Assembly (NCBI GenBank): GCA_028673005.1
Contig: CM054115.1
Location: forward strand, 57,685,407-57,749,406
Length of the DNA: 64,000 nucleotides
Source of the DNA: Tanypteryx hageni
Taxonomy: Eukaryota > Arthropoda > Insecta > Odonata > Petaluridae
Direction of reading: 5' to 3'
Position 1 is the first letter of the stretch; each line of letters starts with the position of its first letter. Shown piece after piece: positions 12,801 through 22,100 of the stretch. Under the pieces are notes generated by a model. It ran no database searches, had not been told where the DNA came from, and saw only the letters and a list, made by a program, of their open reading frames with translations. The translations under genes and the position numbers were made by a program.

Positions 12801-13420
12801 TTTAAGTAAACCAGACGCGTTTATATCAGCCATATTTTCATGCAATAGTTTCTCATTTCATTTGCTGATATAATTTACATTGATTGAAAACACTATTCAT
12901 TTTGCTAAAATTTTTATCCCTAGTAATATTTTTATTTGCTTCAATATGCATTTTTTCGAGTTTGCTATACTTTAAAAAATCCAGGTCTAATATTCATAGA
13001 ATCTAAATTTCAATTATCACTTCCTTTATCATTGCAATTGTTGATTTTCAGGTGGAAATCACACGGGAGAAGATAGTCTCTCTGGAGTTGTGCAATTCTC
13101 CTGGAGTGGAGGAACCAGAGGAGAATCTTCACCCTCAAGTTGAGCCGAGCATGTTACAGGAACAGGTATTGGTGGAAGAGGAGGATGAAGAGGAAATAGT
13201 TCAGGGTAAAGAGGCCCAAGTTCACGAAGTCAAGGAAATAGAAGAGGTGGCCATGGTAGAGAATGGAAGGGATGAAGGAATGGAAGATGAAGGAGAAGAG
13301 GGAGAGGATCTCCCCAAAATGGCAAATTCCCAAAATGCTGTGGGTGAAAATGGTCAAGGTGGCGCTCCAGGTGGGGGCAGAAAGAAACGGAAGAGGAAGT
13401 CCAAGAAAGGGAAACATTGA
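704..13420 (+). CDS. scrib: Scribble cell-polarity scaffold, C-terminal exons only (5' part off window)
   Basis: Four coding exons, 704-844, 1336-1500, 9706-10584 and 13052-13420, join in frame to 517 codons and a stop. Scribble is a cortical LAP-family protein (leucine-rich repeats plus PDZ domains) that works with Dlg and Lgl in epithelial and synaptic polarity. The visible part is the tail after the PDZ domains. The recognisable block is AEKRAAWRQARLKSLEQ followed by DALQAQMVIKKM, which I recall as conserved in Scribble. A long Ser/Pro/Thr-rich disordered segment follows, then VEYVDPESGVVTLRTIQLVE, then an acidic stretch and a basic end, KKRKRKSKKGKH. All exon junctions are phase 0, so any internal exon could be skipped without a frameshift. 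No LRR or PDZ sequence is in the window. The family call rests on the short conserved block; the rest of the tail is poorly conserved. Confidence 0.88.
1336..1500 (+). CDS. scrib: scrib exon
   Basis: 55 codons between TTTTTCCAG (AG at 1334-1335) and CAG|GTATGT. It continues the conserved block with DALQAQMVIKKMTEMI and then becomes Asn-rich (NRTNNNN). Phase 0 at both ends. Confidence 0.88.
3512..4486. mobile_element. DNA transposon relic with CCGTATCTG-type terminal inverted repeats
   Basis: The left end TACCGTATCTGCCCGAATAC and the reverse complement of the right end, TACAGTATCTGTCCAAATAG, match over about 27 bp, and both are bounded by TA. The interior has no intact ORF. Size and ends suggest a non-autonomous Tc1/mariner- or pogo-type element. 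Confidence 0.7.
5176..7325 (+). mobile_element. degenerate retroelement-like remnant (composite)
   Basis: It starts ACTAGCAGAAGTACCCGGCC and ends near TCACAGACATACAAACAAAT, two phrases I recall flanking a widespread arthropod non-LTR or Penelope-like repeat. No reverse transcriptase reading frame survives. It is interrupted by the repeat at 6422-7170. The class is uncertain. Confidence 0.4.
6422..7170 (+). repeat. unclassified dispersed repeat, copy 1 of 3
   Basis: About 750 bp sharing long stretches with 29371-30084 and, inverted, with 45656-46336. Shared landmarks are CACATGACTTTCTCCATATC at one end, AACAATGCATTATATGGAAA in the middle and a terminal GAAAGTAAAAATT. The outer ACTTTCTCCATAT and ATATGAAGAAAGT are roughly inverted. 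No coding potential was seen. Confidence 0.85.
7374..7550 (+). repeat. 21-bp minisatellite, about 8 units
   Basis: Tandem 21-bp units of the form TATTTTGACAATGGTTCATT plus one base. Because the period is a multiple of three, one frame reads as repeated YFDNGSF-like heptapeptides; I judge this a by-product rather than a gene. The opposed partner array is at 8615-8815. Confidence 0.9.
8615..8815 (-). repeat. 21-bp minisatellite, inverted partner array
   Basis: About nine units of ATTGTCAAAATGAAATG-like sequence, the reverse complement of the array at 7374-7550. Its right edge, GTCAAAATAGCCCGGGAAA, mirrors the left edge of the other array (CCCAGGCTATTTTGAC), so the two form the arms of one inverted structure. 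Confidence 0.88.
9706..10584 (+). CDS. scrib: scrib exon, long Ser/Pro-rich tail
   Basis: 293 codons from the acceptor CTACATAG (AG at 9704-9705) to the donor GAG|GTAGCC. Largely Ser/Thr/Pro-rich and predicted disordered, ending with the ordered-looking VEYVDPESGVVTLRTIQLVE. The frame stays open 24 nt past the donor to a stop at 10606-10608, so intron retention would give the ending VAPHINL. Confidence 0.88.
10585..13051 (+). other. scrib: scrib intron
   Basis: 2.5 kb of AT-rich DNA with a short TTAATTAA run near 11025 and a TG run near 12578. I see no exon or classifiable transposon in it. Confidence 0.6.
13052..13420 (+). CDS. scrib: scrib last coding exon, acidic then basic C-terminus
   Basis: 122 codons plus a TGA stop after the acceptor TTGATTTTCAG (AG at 13050-13051). 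The first residues VEITREKI continue the preceding exon's EKVIERE in phase 0. A Glu-rich segment is followed by Gly-rich sequence and the lysine/arginine end. There is no C-terminal PDZ-ligand motif. Confidence 0.85.
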   Translation: MEITREKIVSLELCNSPGVEEPEENLHPQVEPSMLQEQVLVEEEDEEEIVQGKEAQVHEVKEIEEVAMVENGRDEGMEDEGEEGEDLPKMANSQNAVGENGQGGAPGGGRKKRKRKSKKGKH

Positions 13421-14508
13421 ACGAACTCTTTTAAAAAACTCCATCCATTCCCTTTTATTCAAGTGAGAGATATTTTTTTTAACTTTGCCTACTGATGACA
13501 TAGGGTCATAGATGTACATAGAATGCAGTTACTGCCTGTACTGATTAGATATTGATGTTGAACAATATGCTGCTTGAATGAAGAGATGTGTCCTCTCTGT
13601 ATAACCACCTGAAAAGTTTGTTTACTTTGGCCCATCGATAATTTGAGTTTTTATGAGGCATGGCCATTTTTTTATGCTAGGTCATGTCTGATTTAGGGAT
13701 CCATTTATGTTGTTTTGTCAGACCTGTTGAACTTCACATCTAAAATATCCAACAAAGAAACATGATTCCATCGCTTTTTCTTGATCATTTCATTACATTT
13801 TCAATTTTGAACAAACAGTGACAGTGACCAACAGTTAAAGAAATTCACAGTTATAATGTTTCTAAGACTGGTTTGAATGGGTTTGAAAGTGATGTCGTAT
13901 GACTTGATATTTGTGTACATAAGTTTTATTATGCATTCATGAGTCATTGGGTGTAGGTAACTGTCCAGTTTGTGTATCATAATAACTGCCTCTTGTTTCT
14001 CTTTCATGAAGATTTTTTGTTATGAGACCATATTTTCATGAGAGATATTGTCTATAAATATCATATTGTCTTAAGAAATTGTGGATCCATTAAATTGGAT
14101 TACAGCTATCCGTAAAACTCCTGTGGGTACGTCAGTTTCACTTATAAATTGATGTTTTGTCATTTTATACCTGTCTTTGAGGTTGCTATTATAACAACTT
14201 ATTGATTAACATTTATTTTCATAGTTATTGGTATAACATTTAATTACTCTCAGTCTGACCATTCCAGATTCTTATTTTTTATTTCTATAAAATTAACATA
14301 GTGTGGTGACCAAAATAAGATTTTTTGATGCTTGTTTCATCTAGGGTGCTGTTACCTAATGCCCAATATCTCATTCCATTTGAAATACTATTTTACTTTA
14401 TGATGTGTCTGAGTATTACTACCTATAATTAAAATAAATGCAAACAGTAATGCCATAGCAATTTGTTATGCACAAGGAATAAGTATGATAATGTGGCAGT
14501 GTGAACCA

Positions 14509-14514
14509 AATAAA
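14509..14514 (+). promoter_or_regulatory. scrib: candidate polyadenylation signal for scrib
   Basis: AATAAA followed within about 30 nt by GT-rich sequence, 1.1 kb after the scrib stop. Another AATAAA lies at 14433-14438, and either could be used. Confidence 0.4.
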
Positions 14515-14717
14515 AAATCTGGGGTGATTTGTTGTTGATCTTTCAATCTTGTTTAGGTGTGTAGTTTTCTAGTGGACAGTTAATTGATAGTATATTTTTA
14601 AAAATTTAATATACTTCATCTCATCTGCCAATATTTCTGGTTCTAAAGTTATGTATCAGTTTCACTGCTTTATGAAGCTTTTATTTGACTAGTTTATGAA
14701 GCATTATATTGAGAAGT

Positions 14718-14719
<2 letters not shown>

Positions 14720-14771
<52 letters not shown>
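14720..14771. repeat. (TA)n microsatellite
   Basis: About 26 uninterrupted AT dinucleotides. Confidence 0.97.
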
Positions 14772-14773
<2 letters not shown>

Positions 14774-16597
14774 GTGGTGAACATGGAAAATTTCATATAT
14801 GGATTATAACAATGAAATTTTTATGCTTTACTGAAGCATCATATTAAAAATATTTTATTATTGGATTTTCTAATCAGGTTTGCCTTCAACTTGGAATTTT
14901 TCCTTTTCTTTGATTTAATCAAAGATAGATTCTAAATGCACTTTAAGAGTTTTATAATTTATTTGTTAATAAACTTAAATGACTATATTTCAGAACATAA
15001 TTTATATTTTTGAAGGCAAATTTTGGTAGGTTAAAATGTTAGTTATTGCATCTCAACATTTCAATGTTAATGAAATGATGCAGATGACAAAAGGAACTTT
15101 TTTAAAATGAATTCTGATGCAAGATCCTCAATTTGAATCCTAAATCTTGCCATTTAATTTTTAACTTCCTACTAAAATCATTTCGAAAAAGTTTAAGATG
15201 AAATAAAATCATTCCACTTAAGCTGATTAGGTTTCAAGTAAACATATTATGGAAGAGCACCAAATACTGGGGGCAAAAAATAGCTGTGTAATTTTTGTAA
15301 ATATTAGTTGAATTTGTATATTTTTGCATGAATTTAAAAATTGTATAGTTAATAATCTTTACACCTTCATAATTCAACAAAAAATAATCTTTAGATTTTA
15401 TGTTCATCAGAAAGCTCATAAAAATGAAATAAAAACATTTAATACTTTATCTAATTAACTCTCTAATAATACTTATGTAGTATAGTAGTCTCATACAACA
15501 GTTTCTGAACTCCCAAACAGTTCAAGTGCTAAATCATTTTGATTGCAAATCACAATTTGTTGAATTTTTGGTACTGGTTGTTAAGATGTATTTTTGAGTA
15601 AAATGTGTTTATTGGTTTCCTTGTGCATATCTTGTGATCAAGCTGCAATTCTATAGAACATGGAAGTTGAAATTGAAGTTTTTAAGTCTGGTTGTTATTA
15701 AAATTATGAAATGTGCTGTAAAGACAATTGAACTGAATTTTTAAAATTAGTATTTGTTGATAACTATCTGCATGACATCATCACAACTGTTGAACATCAC
15801 ACATTGTATGAGAGTCTTTTTACTATTCTTTCATTGAATTTTAGAGCGCATGTTGAAATATTTATATCTTCAGTGTTTAAAACTTAGTCTAATTGTTATC
15901 TTTTAACCCACCTGGACAGGGTAGTGATTTGGGGCTCTACTTATGTTTTTTAAACATAATGTATTTGTATAATCCAAGTATTAATTTTTACTTATAAAAA
16001 GATCAATCACATGTTAGATTAGTTATATATTTCACCACCATTTTCAGTGTCATTTTCTGTTTATATGTCTTTTGGATACCTAGCAATTGAATTGTGAGGT
16101 TTTATGTGGTAGTATTATGACACCCATTGTAATTTATCCTATCTTGTTGGTATTGCAAAAGTGAAATCATCTTATTAATGGGTCTTTGTAACTTATTCAT
16201 ACATAATCAGAGCTGATGAAAGTATTAATATAATTGACCTAAAGGTGTTGGTCTTTCCTCATTATCATTGAATGTACTGTCCATGAGATTGAGTTGCTGT
16301 TCGACGCAATCACTATTAAAACACTCATAGAAGCAGTGTTTAATTCTGTAAGAAGTTTTCTTATAACTGGAATTGTAAATGTGACAAAAATGTCGTCTAT
16401 TACTAAGACATAAACTGCTTTACCATGAGTCAAGTCAAGATTAAGTGACTCTGGATCGTGCTAATGAAAGCTGGATTGTCCATCAAGAAGTTCCATTTTG
16501 GTGTTTTGTGTATCCTGTCAGTTTTTATGAGCAATTTGAGAATATAGTTTTTAATTTATAAATATGAAAATTTGAAAAATACATTTAACTTTGTTTT

Positions 16598-16603
16598 TTT
16601 ATT
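16598..16603 (-). promoter_or_regulatory. DNALI1: candidate polyadenylation signal for DNALI1
   Basis: TTTATT on the + strand is AATAAA on the - strand, 136 nt downstream of the DNALI1 stop codon. Confidence 0.45.
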
Positions 16604-16738
16604 GCTCTCTTTAATATATATTATCCTACCCTTTAGATTATTTTTACAAATAGTTTCTATTCTACTTGCATGTGAAGGTTCATTCGATCATTTTATTCTT
16701 ATTATCTTTGCTCTAAGATATTTTATGAAATATTTAAA

Positions 16739-16774
16739 TCATTTTTTGGGTGCAATGATTCCTTCCAGTTGAGC
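16739..16774 (-). CDS. DNALI1: DNALI1 exon 6 (11 codons plus stop)
   Basis: Only 36 coding nt, reading AQLEGIIAPKK then TGA, after the acceptor TTTCAG. The match to the vertebrate C-terminus, as I recall it, is residue for residue. It is easily missed because a 3.4 kb intron separates it from exon 5. Confidence 0.93.
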   Translation of the reverse strand, partial: AQLEGIIAPKK

Positions 16775-19120
16775 CTGAAAGAGAATATATTTTTTGTCAT
16801 TATTCATTTTTATATCTAACCTTGAATGAATGTTTTCTATGCTTATATTCAGCTTTCACAGTACTTCCATGCAGCCTTCAACAAAGTAAGGATTGTCTTG
16901 AGTAATTTTGAATTTCTAGTGCATTGTTATTTTTATCAGTGCATCATTTTAAAATGGGGTCTTCCCCCAGGAAATAATTTAAAAAATTAAACCTACGTAT
17001 TTATATATTAATTATATTAAATCTTTGAATCAAATAGTATCAGGCACTGACATGCTTATTCAATACATGCTAATTAATTAAGAATAAAGCATGAAAAATA
17101 ATACTGACAGTTCTGTCTTGGATTATTGAGATTTTTTTCTTGTAATATGAAAATAAAATCCCATTCAGCAATGGTTGTTTTTACATTGACTGAAGATTTG
17201 TCCAGGGCTGGTCCTAAGGTTTTTGTGGAGGTATGACAAGGCAAATTTGGCTACCTGTACTTCTAGCTTAACCGCACACAGATATCCCTCAATTTATGTA
17301 TTTGGTTTGTGTGCAAATTTAAATGTTTATACAAGTGGAATACATCTAGTAGCGACCCGAAGGCCACCCTCAGAAGCCTCTGTCCATGTGCAGTGGCAGA
17401 CATAATACACCCCTAGGACCAGCCATGGATTTATCACTATGATATATTATAAAGACTGATGATTTATACTTCCAGTTAAATTAAATTTCAATTAGTGCTC
17501 GTAGCAATGTATTTGTCATTAGCATTTCCATGCGGAGGTTGTTAATAAAAAGGAATTTGAGTGACTCTGGGAATTTAACAAGTTAGGGTTGATAAATTTT
17601 TCATTAGTCACAAAAGGGTTAACAAAAAGTTTATTATATTTGGGGAACCCAAAAGACTGAATAAAACCACCAATTTTTTGCTATTGTTAAATCTTATGGC
17701 AGTGGTTTCCAAACTTTACATAGTCTCTCTCACCCAAGAAAACCTTCCAGCGGCATATGGAAGGAGGGTTAAAACCTCCCCTGCCCATCATGAAGCATTC
17801 ATTCAGTATTTGAGTAGGTCACTATCTACAGAAAGTGATGTACTGTTAGATGTGGTTCAGATTCTGCAAAAAGCACATTTCTGCTGACATGATGTTAAAC
17901 AAAATTAGGTGGAAGCTAAGACTTCAAACTCATCTTCCTCCTCCAATTACATCAACCATGAACCAACCTTCACAAAATCCTGAGTACACCCCTGAAACTT
18001 TTTGCACTCCTCTCCTACAGTATGTACATAATTCATGAACAATACTCATTGAAAATTTCCATATTAAATTTACATAGACTTATTAGGTAGTGAATATCTA
18101 TACCATATTGATGTTTCTTACTTATGTAATCATTATTAACATATAGGAGGATACTAATGTCCAGCTCAAACTACAAGAGCTAGAGAGCTCCTTTACCACG
18201 AATTCCATTAGACTTCTTATCTTCTAATTCCAGTCATGTCATACCTTCCTAACTTTCCATTTGTTGTATTTCATCATATTTTTCTTTTATCCAATTTTCT
18301 CTAGCTTTATCTGTTACCCTTCTCAACTCATTGTTTATACGTCTATAGTTGGCTCTACCTTCTTCACTGTTAATGTTTTTCCATTTTTTTCTCTCATCCA
18401 TTTTCTCCAGCATTTCCTTTGTGATACATGGTTTTCTGATTTTCTTCTCGTTTTCCAATCTCTTTATCCAAGGTATCCTTGATACGGGTTTTAATTTCTT
18501 CCCATTTTATATCCACAGTCTTTGGTTTGTTTTCCAAATTTCTTAGCCAATCTTCCAACTTCATGCTGACTACATCCTGCCTTTCTTTCAGTTTTTCTGG
18601 GTTCCAAGTCTGTCTTTCTCTTCTCATTTTTCTTATTTGTTTGAGCTTTGTACTTACATAAACTATTAGAAGGCTGTTATCTGAATCAATGTCTGCTCCT
18701 GGTAATGCCTTGGCAGTCTTTATGCTGTTTCTGAATCATTTTTTTACTAAGATGTAATCTATTTGGCATCTCATTCTATCTCCTGGGCTTTTCCATGTAT
18801 ATAACCTTCGTTTATGGTTTTTGAACCATGTATTAGTCACTACGAGGTCATTATTGATGCAGAATTCTACCAGTTTTTCCCCCTCTCGGTTTCTCTTCCC
18901 AAGTCCGTATTGCCTGACAACATTATCTTCCTGTCCTTCTCCGACTATGCTGTTCCAATCTCCCATTATTATGCTGTTTACCTTTCCTCTTCCGTCTTCT
19001 TCATAAATGTCATTAATTTGCCCATAAATCTCTTCGATCTCTTCATCTTCATGAGCTGACGTTGGCATATATACCTGGATTATCAGCATGCCCAATGGAA
19101 CTGCTTTTAGCTTTATTTCC

Positions 19121-19158
<38 letters not shown>

Positions 19159-22100
19159 CTTAAGGAAAAGAAAAGGTAGTGATGAGGGTGGCAACAAGGT
19201 GTTGAAGAAAGCCCAGCAGACACTTAGCAAGTTGGGGACCAAGTTGGCAGGCTGCTGGGGGCGTCGAAGAGACAGAAAACACACACACAAGAAAAACACA
19301 CGAAAGCTTTTCAGGCCTATGCCCTTCTTTAGCGATGGAGATAGAGTAACTGAAAGTAACACACTGGGCAGGGAATGACAGGGTGATGTGGGAAGGTTGA
19401 TGATTGGAGGAGGCGGGGAGTAGGAAGGGATATATGACCTACAGATGGCAAACGTGGACCATGAGTGTCAGAATTGTCCATAGTCTGCAAACAACACAGA
19501 GGAGCATGGAAGGGTGTATCCTAGGAATCACCCAAAGAGATGGCAAAAGTAACAACTGGATAAGAAAGAAGATGAGAGTCCGTGATGTAATTTGGAGAGT
19601 AAAGATGCTGAAGTGGCAATGGACAGGTCATATTACTTGAAGAAATGTTGAATGTCTAGCTCCCAAGAAATACCAAGAGACTGAAGAGAAGACCAAAATA
19701 CAGATGGGACAAAATTATTAAGTTCCTAAGGCATACTTGCAGGAGGGAGGTAGGTGTTAGTGAAAACTGGAGGAGTCTGGGGGAGGACTTCACCTGTTAT
19801 TGGACTGAAAAAGGTTGATGATATCTATGTATATACATATTTATTTATTGTACTCTCTGACAATGTCAACTACACCCCATCCACCAGGCCAGATTAAGGA
19901 ACTCTTGGAAGGAGAGGGCAGGTCTGCCACAATTTTTTGCAGACCATCTCTCCTACATGCATTCACCTCTGTTACTGATTGGGTCCAGGTTTTCCATGAG
20001 GTCCCTCTGATAATGGGGCACTAGCATGACTATGCCATTGTGCTCTGGCAAATCCAGCATTGCCCTTCCCTTTTCCCCCCAGGGGGCATCCTCCATTGTT
20101 TGGAAACCTCTGGTTTATGGGGGTGCATTTCAGGCCAGAGAATTTAATAAATGCAGGCTGCATAATTTAAATATTTTAAAGATAGTTTATAACAGTTACC
20201 TTAAGTTGCTGATTAGTTTTCTTAAGGAAAGTAATTTCATCAGCATTTCTCTTTTCTTCCGCCAATCGCTGCTCAGTTGCTCTCCTTTCAGCCTGTTCAG
20301 CTTTGGCACGTAATTCTGTTAATTGCTTTTCTAGCATATCTCGCTCTTTTTTCAATTCCTCAAGTTCTTCTTCAGCATCTCCTTTTTTTTGTGTTGCCTG
20401 AACCCATTTAAATGGAATTGCATTCTTATTTATAAAAACTGTTATTTCATTAACGAAGAGGGTAATACAAATGAAAAACACTAATATAAACACTAAAAGC
20501 TGTCAAAAATTTGGAGCATAATATAACCTATAATATGTGAGGATTAATGCAGAGAAGTTATTGAAAAATATAATTTAAGCATTGATAAAACATCTTTTAC
20601 TAAGATATTTATAATTTTTAAGTCATTATCCATTTCCAAAGTATATGGTTGGACTCGTATTTTAAATGATGAAAAAGAAATAAGAAATTTTGGAAACCTT
20701 TTTTAGAAAAATTAATCTCTTAAAATTGCATGATATTGGAGTGCTTTTTTTAGAGGAATTTATTTCTGTTTTACATTCAATGTAAATATAAGAGAAACAT
20801 TCGAATGAGTTGTGCGGTAAGAATTTTTATAACAGCATTCAAGAGTAATTTTTCATTAGGGAAGCAGTAAAAGAATTATCAAGGAATTTTTTGCTATCCA
20901 TTGGTTAGTATGGTATAAATATATTTTTGAGGTTGTCCTTTAAAAGAAATTAATTATTCATACCATAATTTCTTATAAACTAGTAATCTTCCTACATTAA
21001 ATTTTTAAATCAGCATAATGAAATCAAAAGCCATATTTAATATTCAGCTTCATTATATTGTACAGTAGTCCCTCCCCAGTCATGGTTAAGAGTATCCGCA
21101 GTTAATAAAATCCAGATAATTTCACCAAACATGGTATTCTCTTGATTATCTGTGGTTCTCTGCAGGTACAGATATATTAAAATTTATGTTAGTGAAGAAT
21201 ATATATTCTCACTGTTCCTTACAAGGAGGAGAGACATAGGAAAGAAGAAATATGCAGTTCTCTGGGAGTAGAGCTTCGAGATATTTTATGGAAGTGCAGG
21301 TCTTTAAATGTGGGGGTGTTTGTTAAACCATATGGACTTGTATGTAGTCAAGGAGAGGAGGCATAGTGTTAGTGCTCCTTTTCTTAGAAATGACTTATTA
21401 TTCTTGTATGATGTTTTTTCCAAGTATAGCAAACTTATTTTTAACCATGAAGTGTACATTATAGGGCTTAAGTTATGTCTCCCCCTAAACCCCAATTTCC
21501 CATGGGCCATCTCCAACCTCTGTTTTGTCAACCACGGGTTGTCAGGAACATAACCCCCTTTAGTTGATAAGGGACTACTGTGTATCATATTTTAAGTTTA
21601 TAAATGCCTACCTGAAGTGCTTTGCGCATTCCAAATGCAATGCTACTTTCATAGAGTGCCTGATATGCAGCAATAGTCATCCGTGTTTCATCACGAACCC
21701 GAAGTAAAAGCATTCCTCGCTCAGTACAGTTAATTGTCACTTGGCGAATTAGTTCATCTGCATATGCACATTTTGTGAAGAGTCATATTTTAAAATGGAG
21801 ATTTTCAGTAAAATAAATAGACAACAGTGATGAAAAAAATACAGTGAAGCAATTGCAATTATTTTGTGAAAATGGCCAGTGAAACTGATTTAAAGACTTG
21901 GATCCATGCACTAGTGTAAAAATCATATTCTATAAACAATAAATTTTTACATATTTGATTGTGATTCATTGATTACATTCCTAATTAAGGTTTAAATCAT
22001 AGAGAAAAATAAAAATTGTTTTATTCTTACAATTTTATTCAATTGAATGTGGTTAGTTTTGTATTTCCAAAAAGATTACAGCAATGAAAAAAATACTTTT

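Larger units (their letters stand above)
13421..16738. other. intergenic region between convergent scrib and DNALI1
   Basis: 3.3 kb separating the two stop codons, containing the 3' UTRs of both genes, candidate polyadenylation signals and a (TA)n tract at 14720-14771. No further gene was found. Confidence 0.7.
16775..20199 (-). other. DNALI1: DNALI1 intron 5, transposon-rich
   Basis: Contains a hAT MITE (17203-17427), a hAT-like end (CAGTGGTTTCCAAACT near 17700), RTE LINE fragments in both orientations (18249-19123 and 19404-19822), an (AT)n tract and an unclassified GC-richer stretch at about 19880-20160. Confidence 0.75.
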
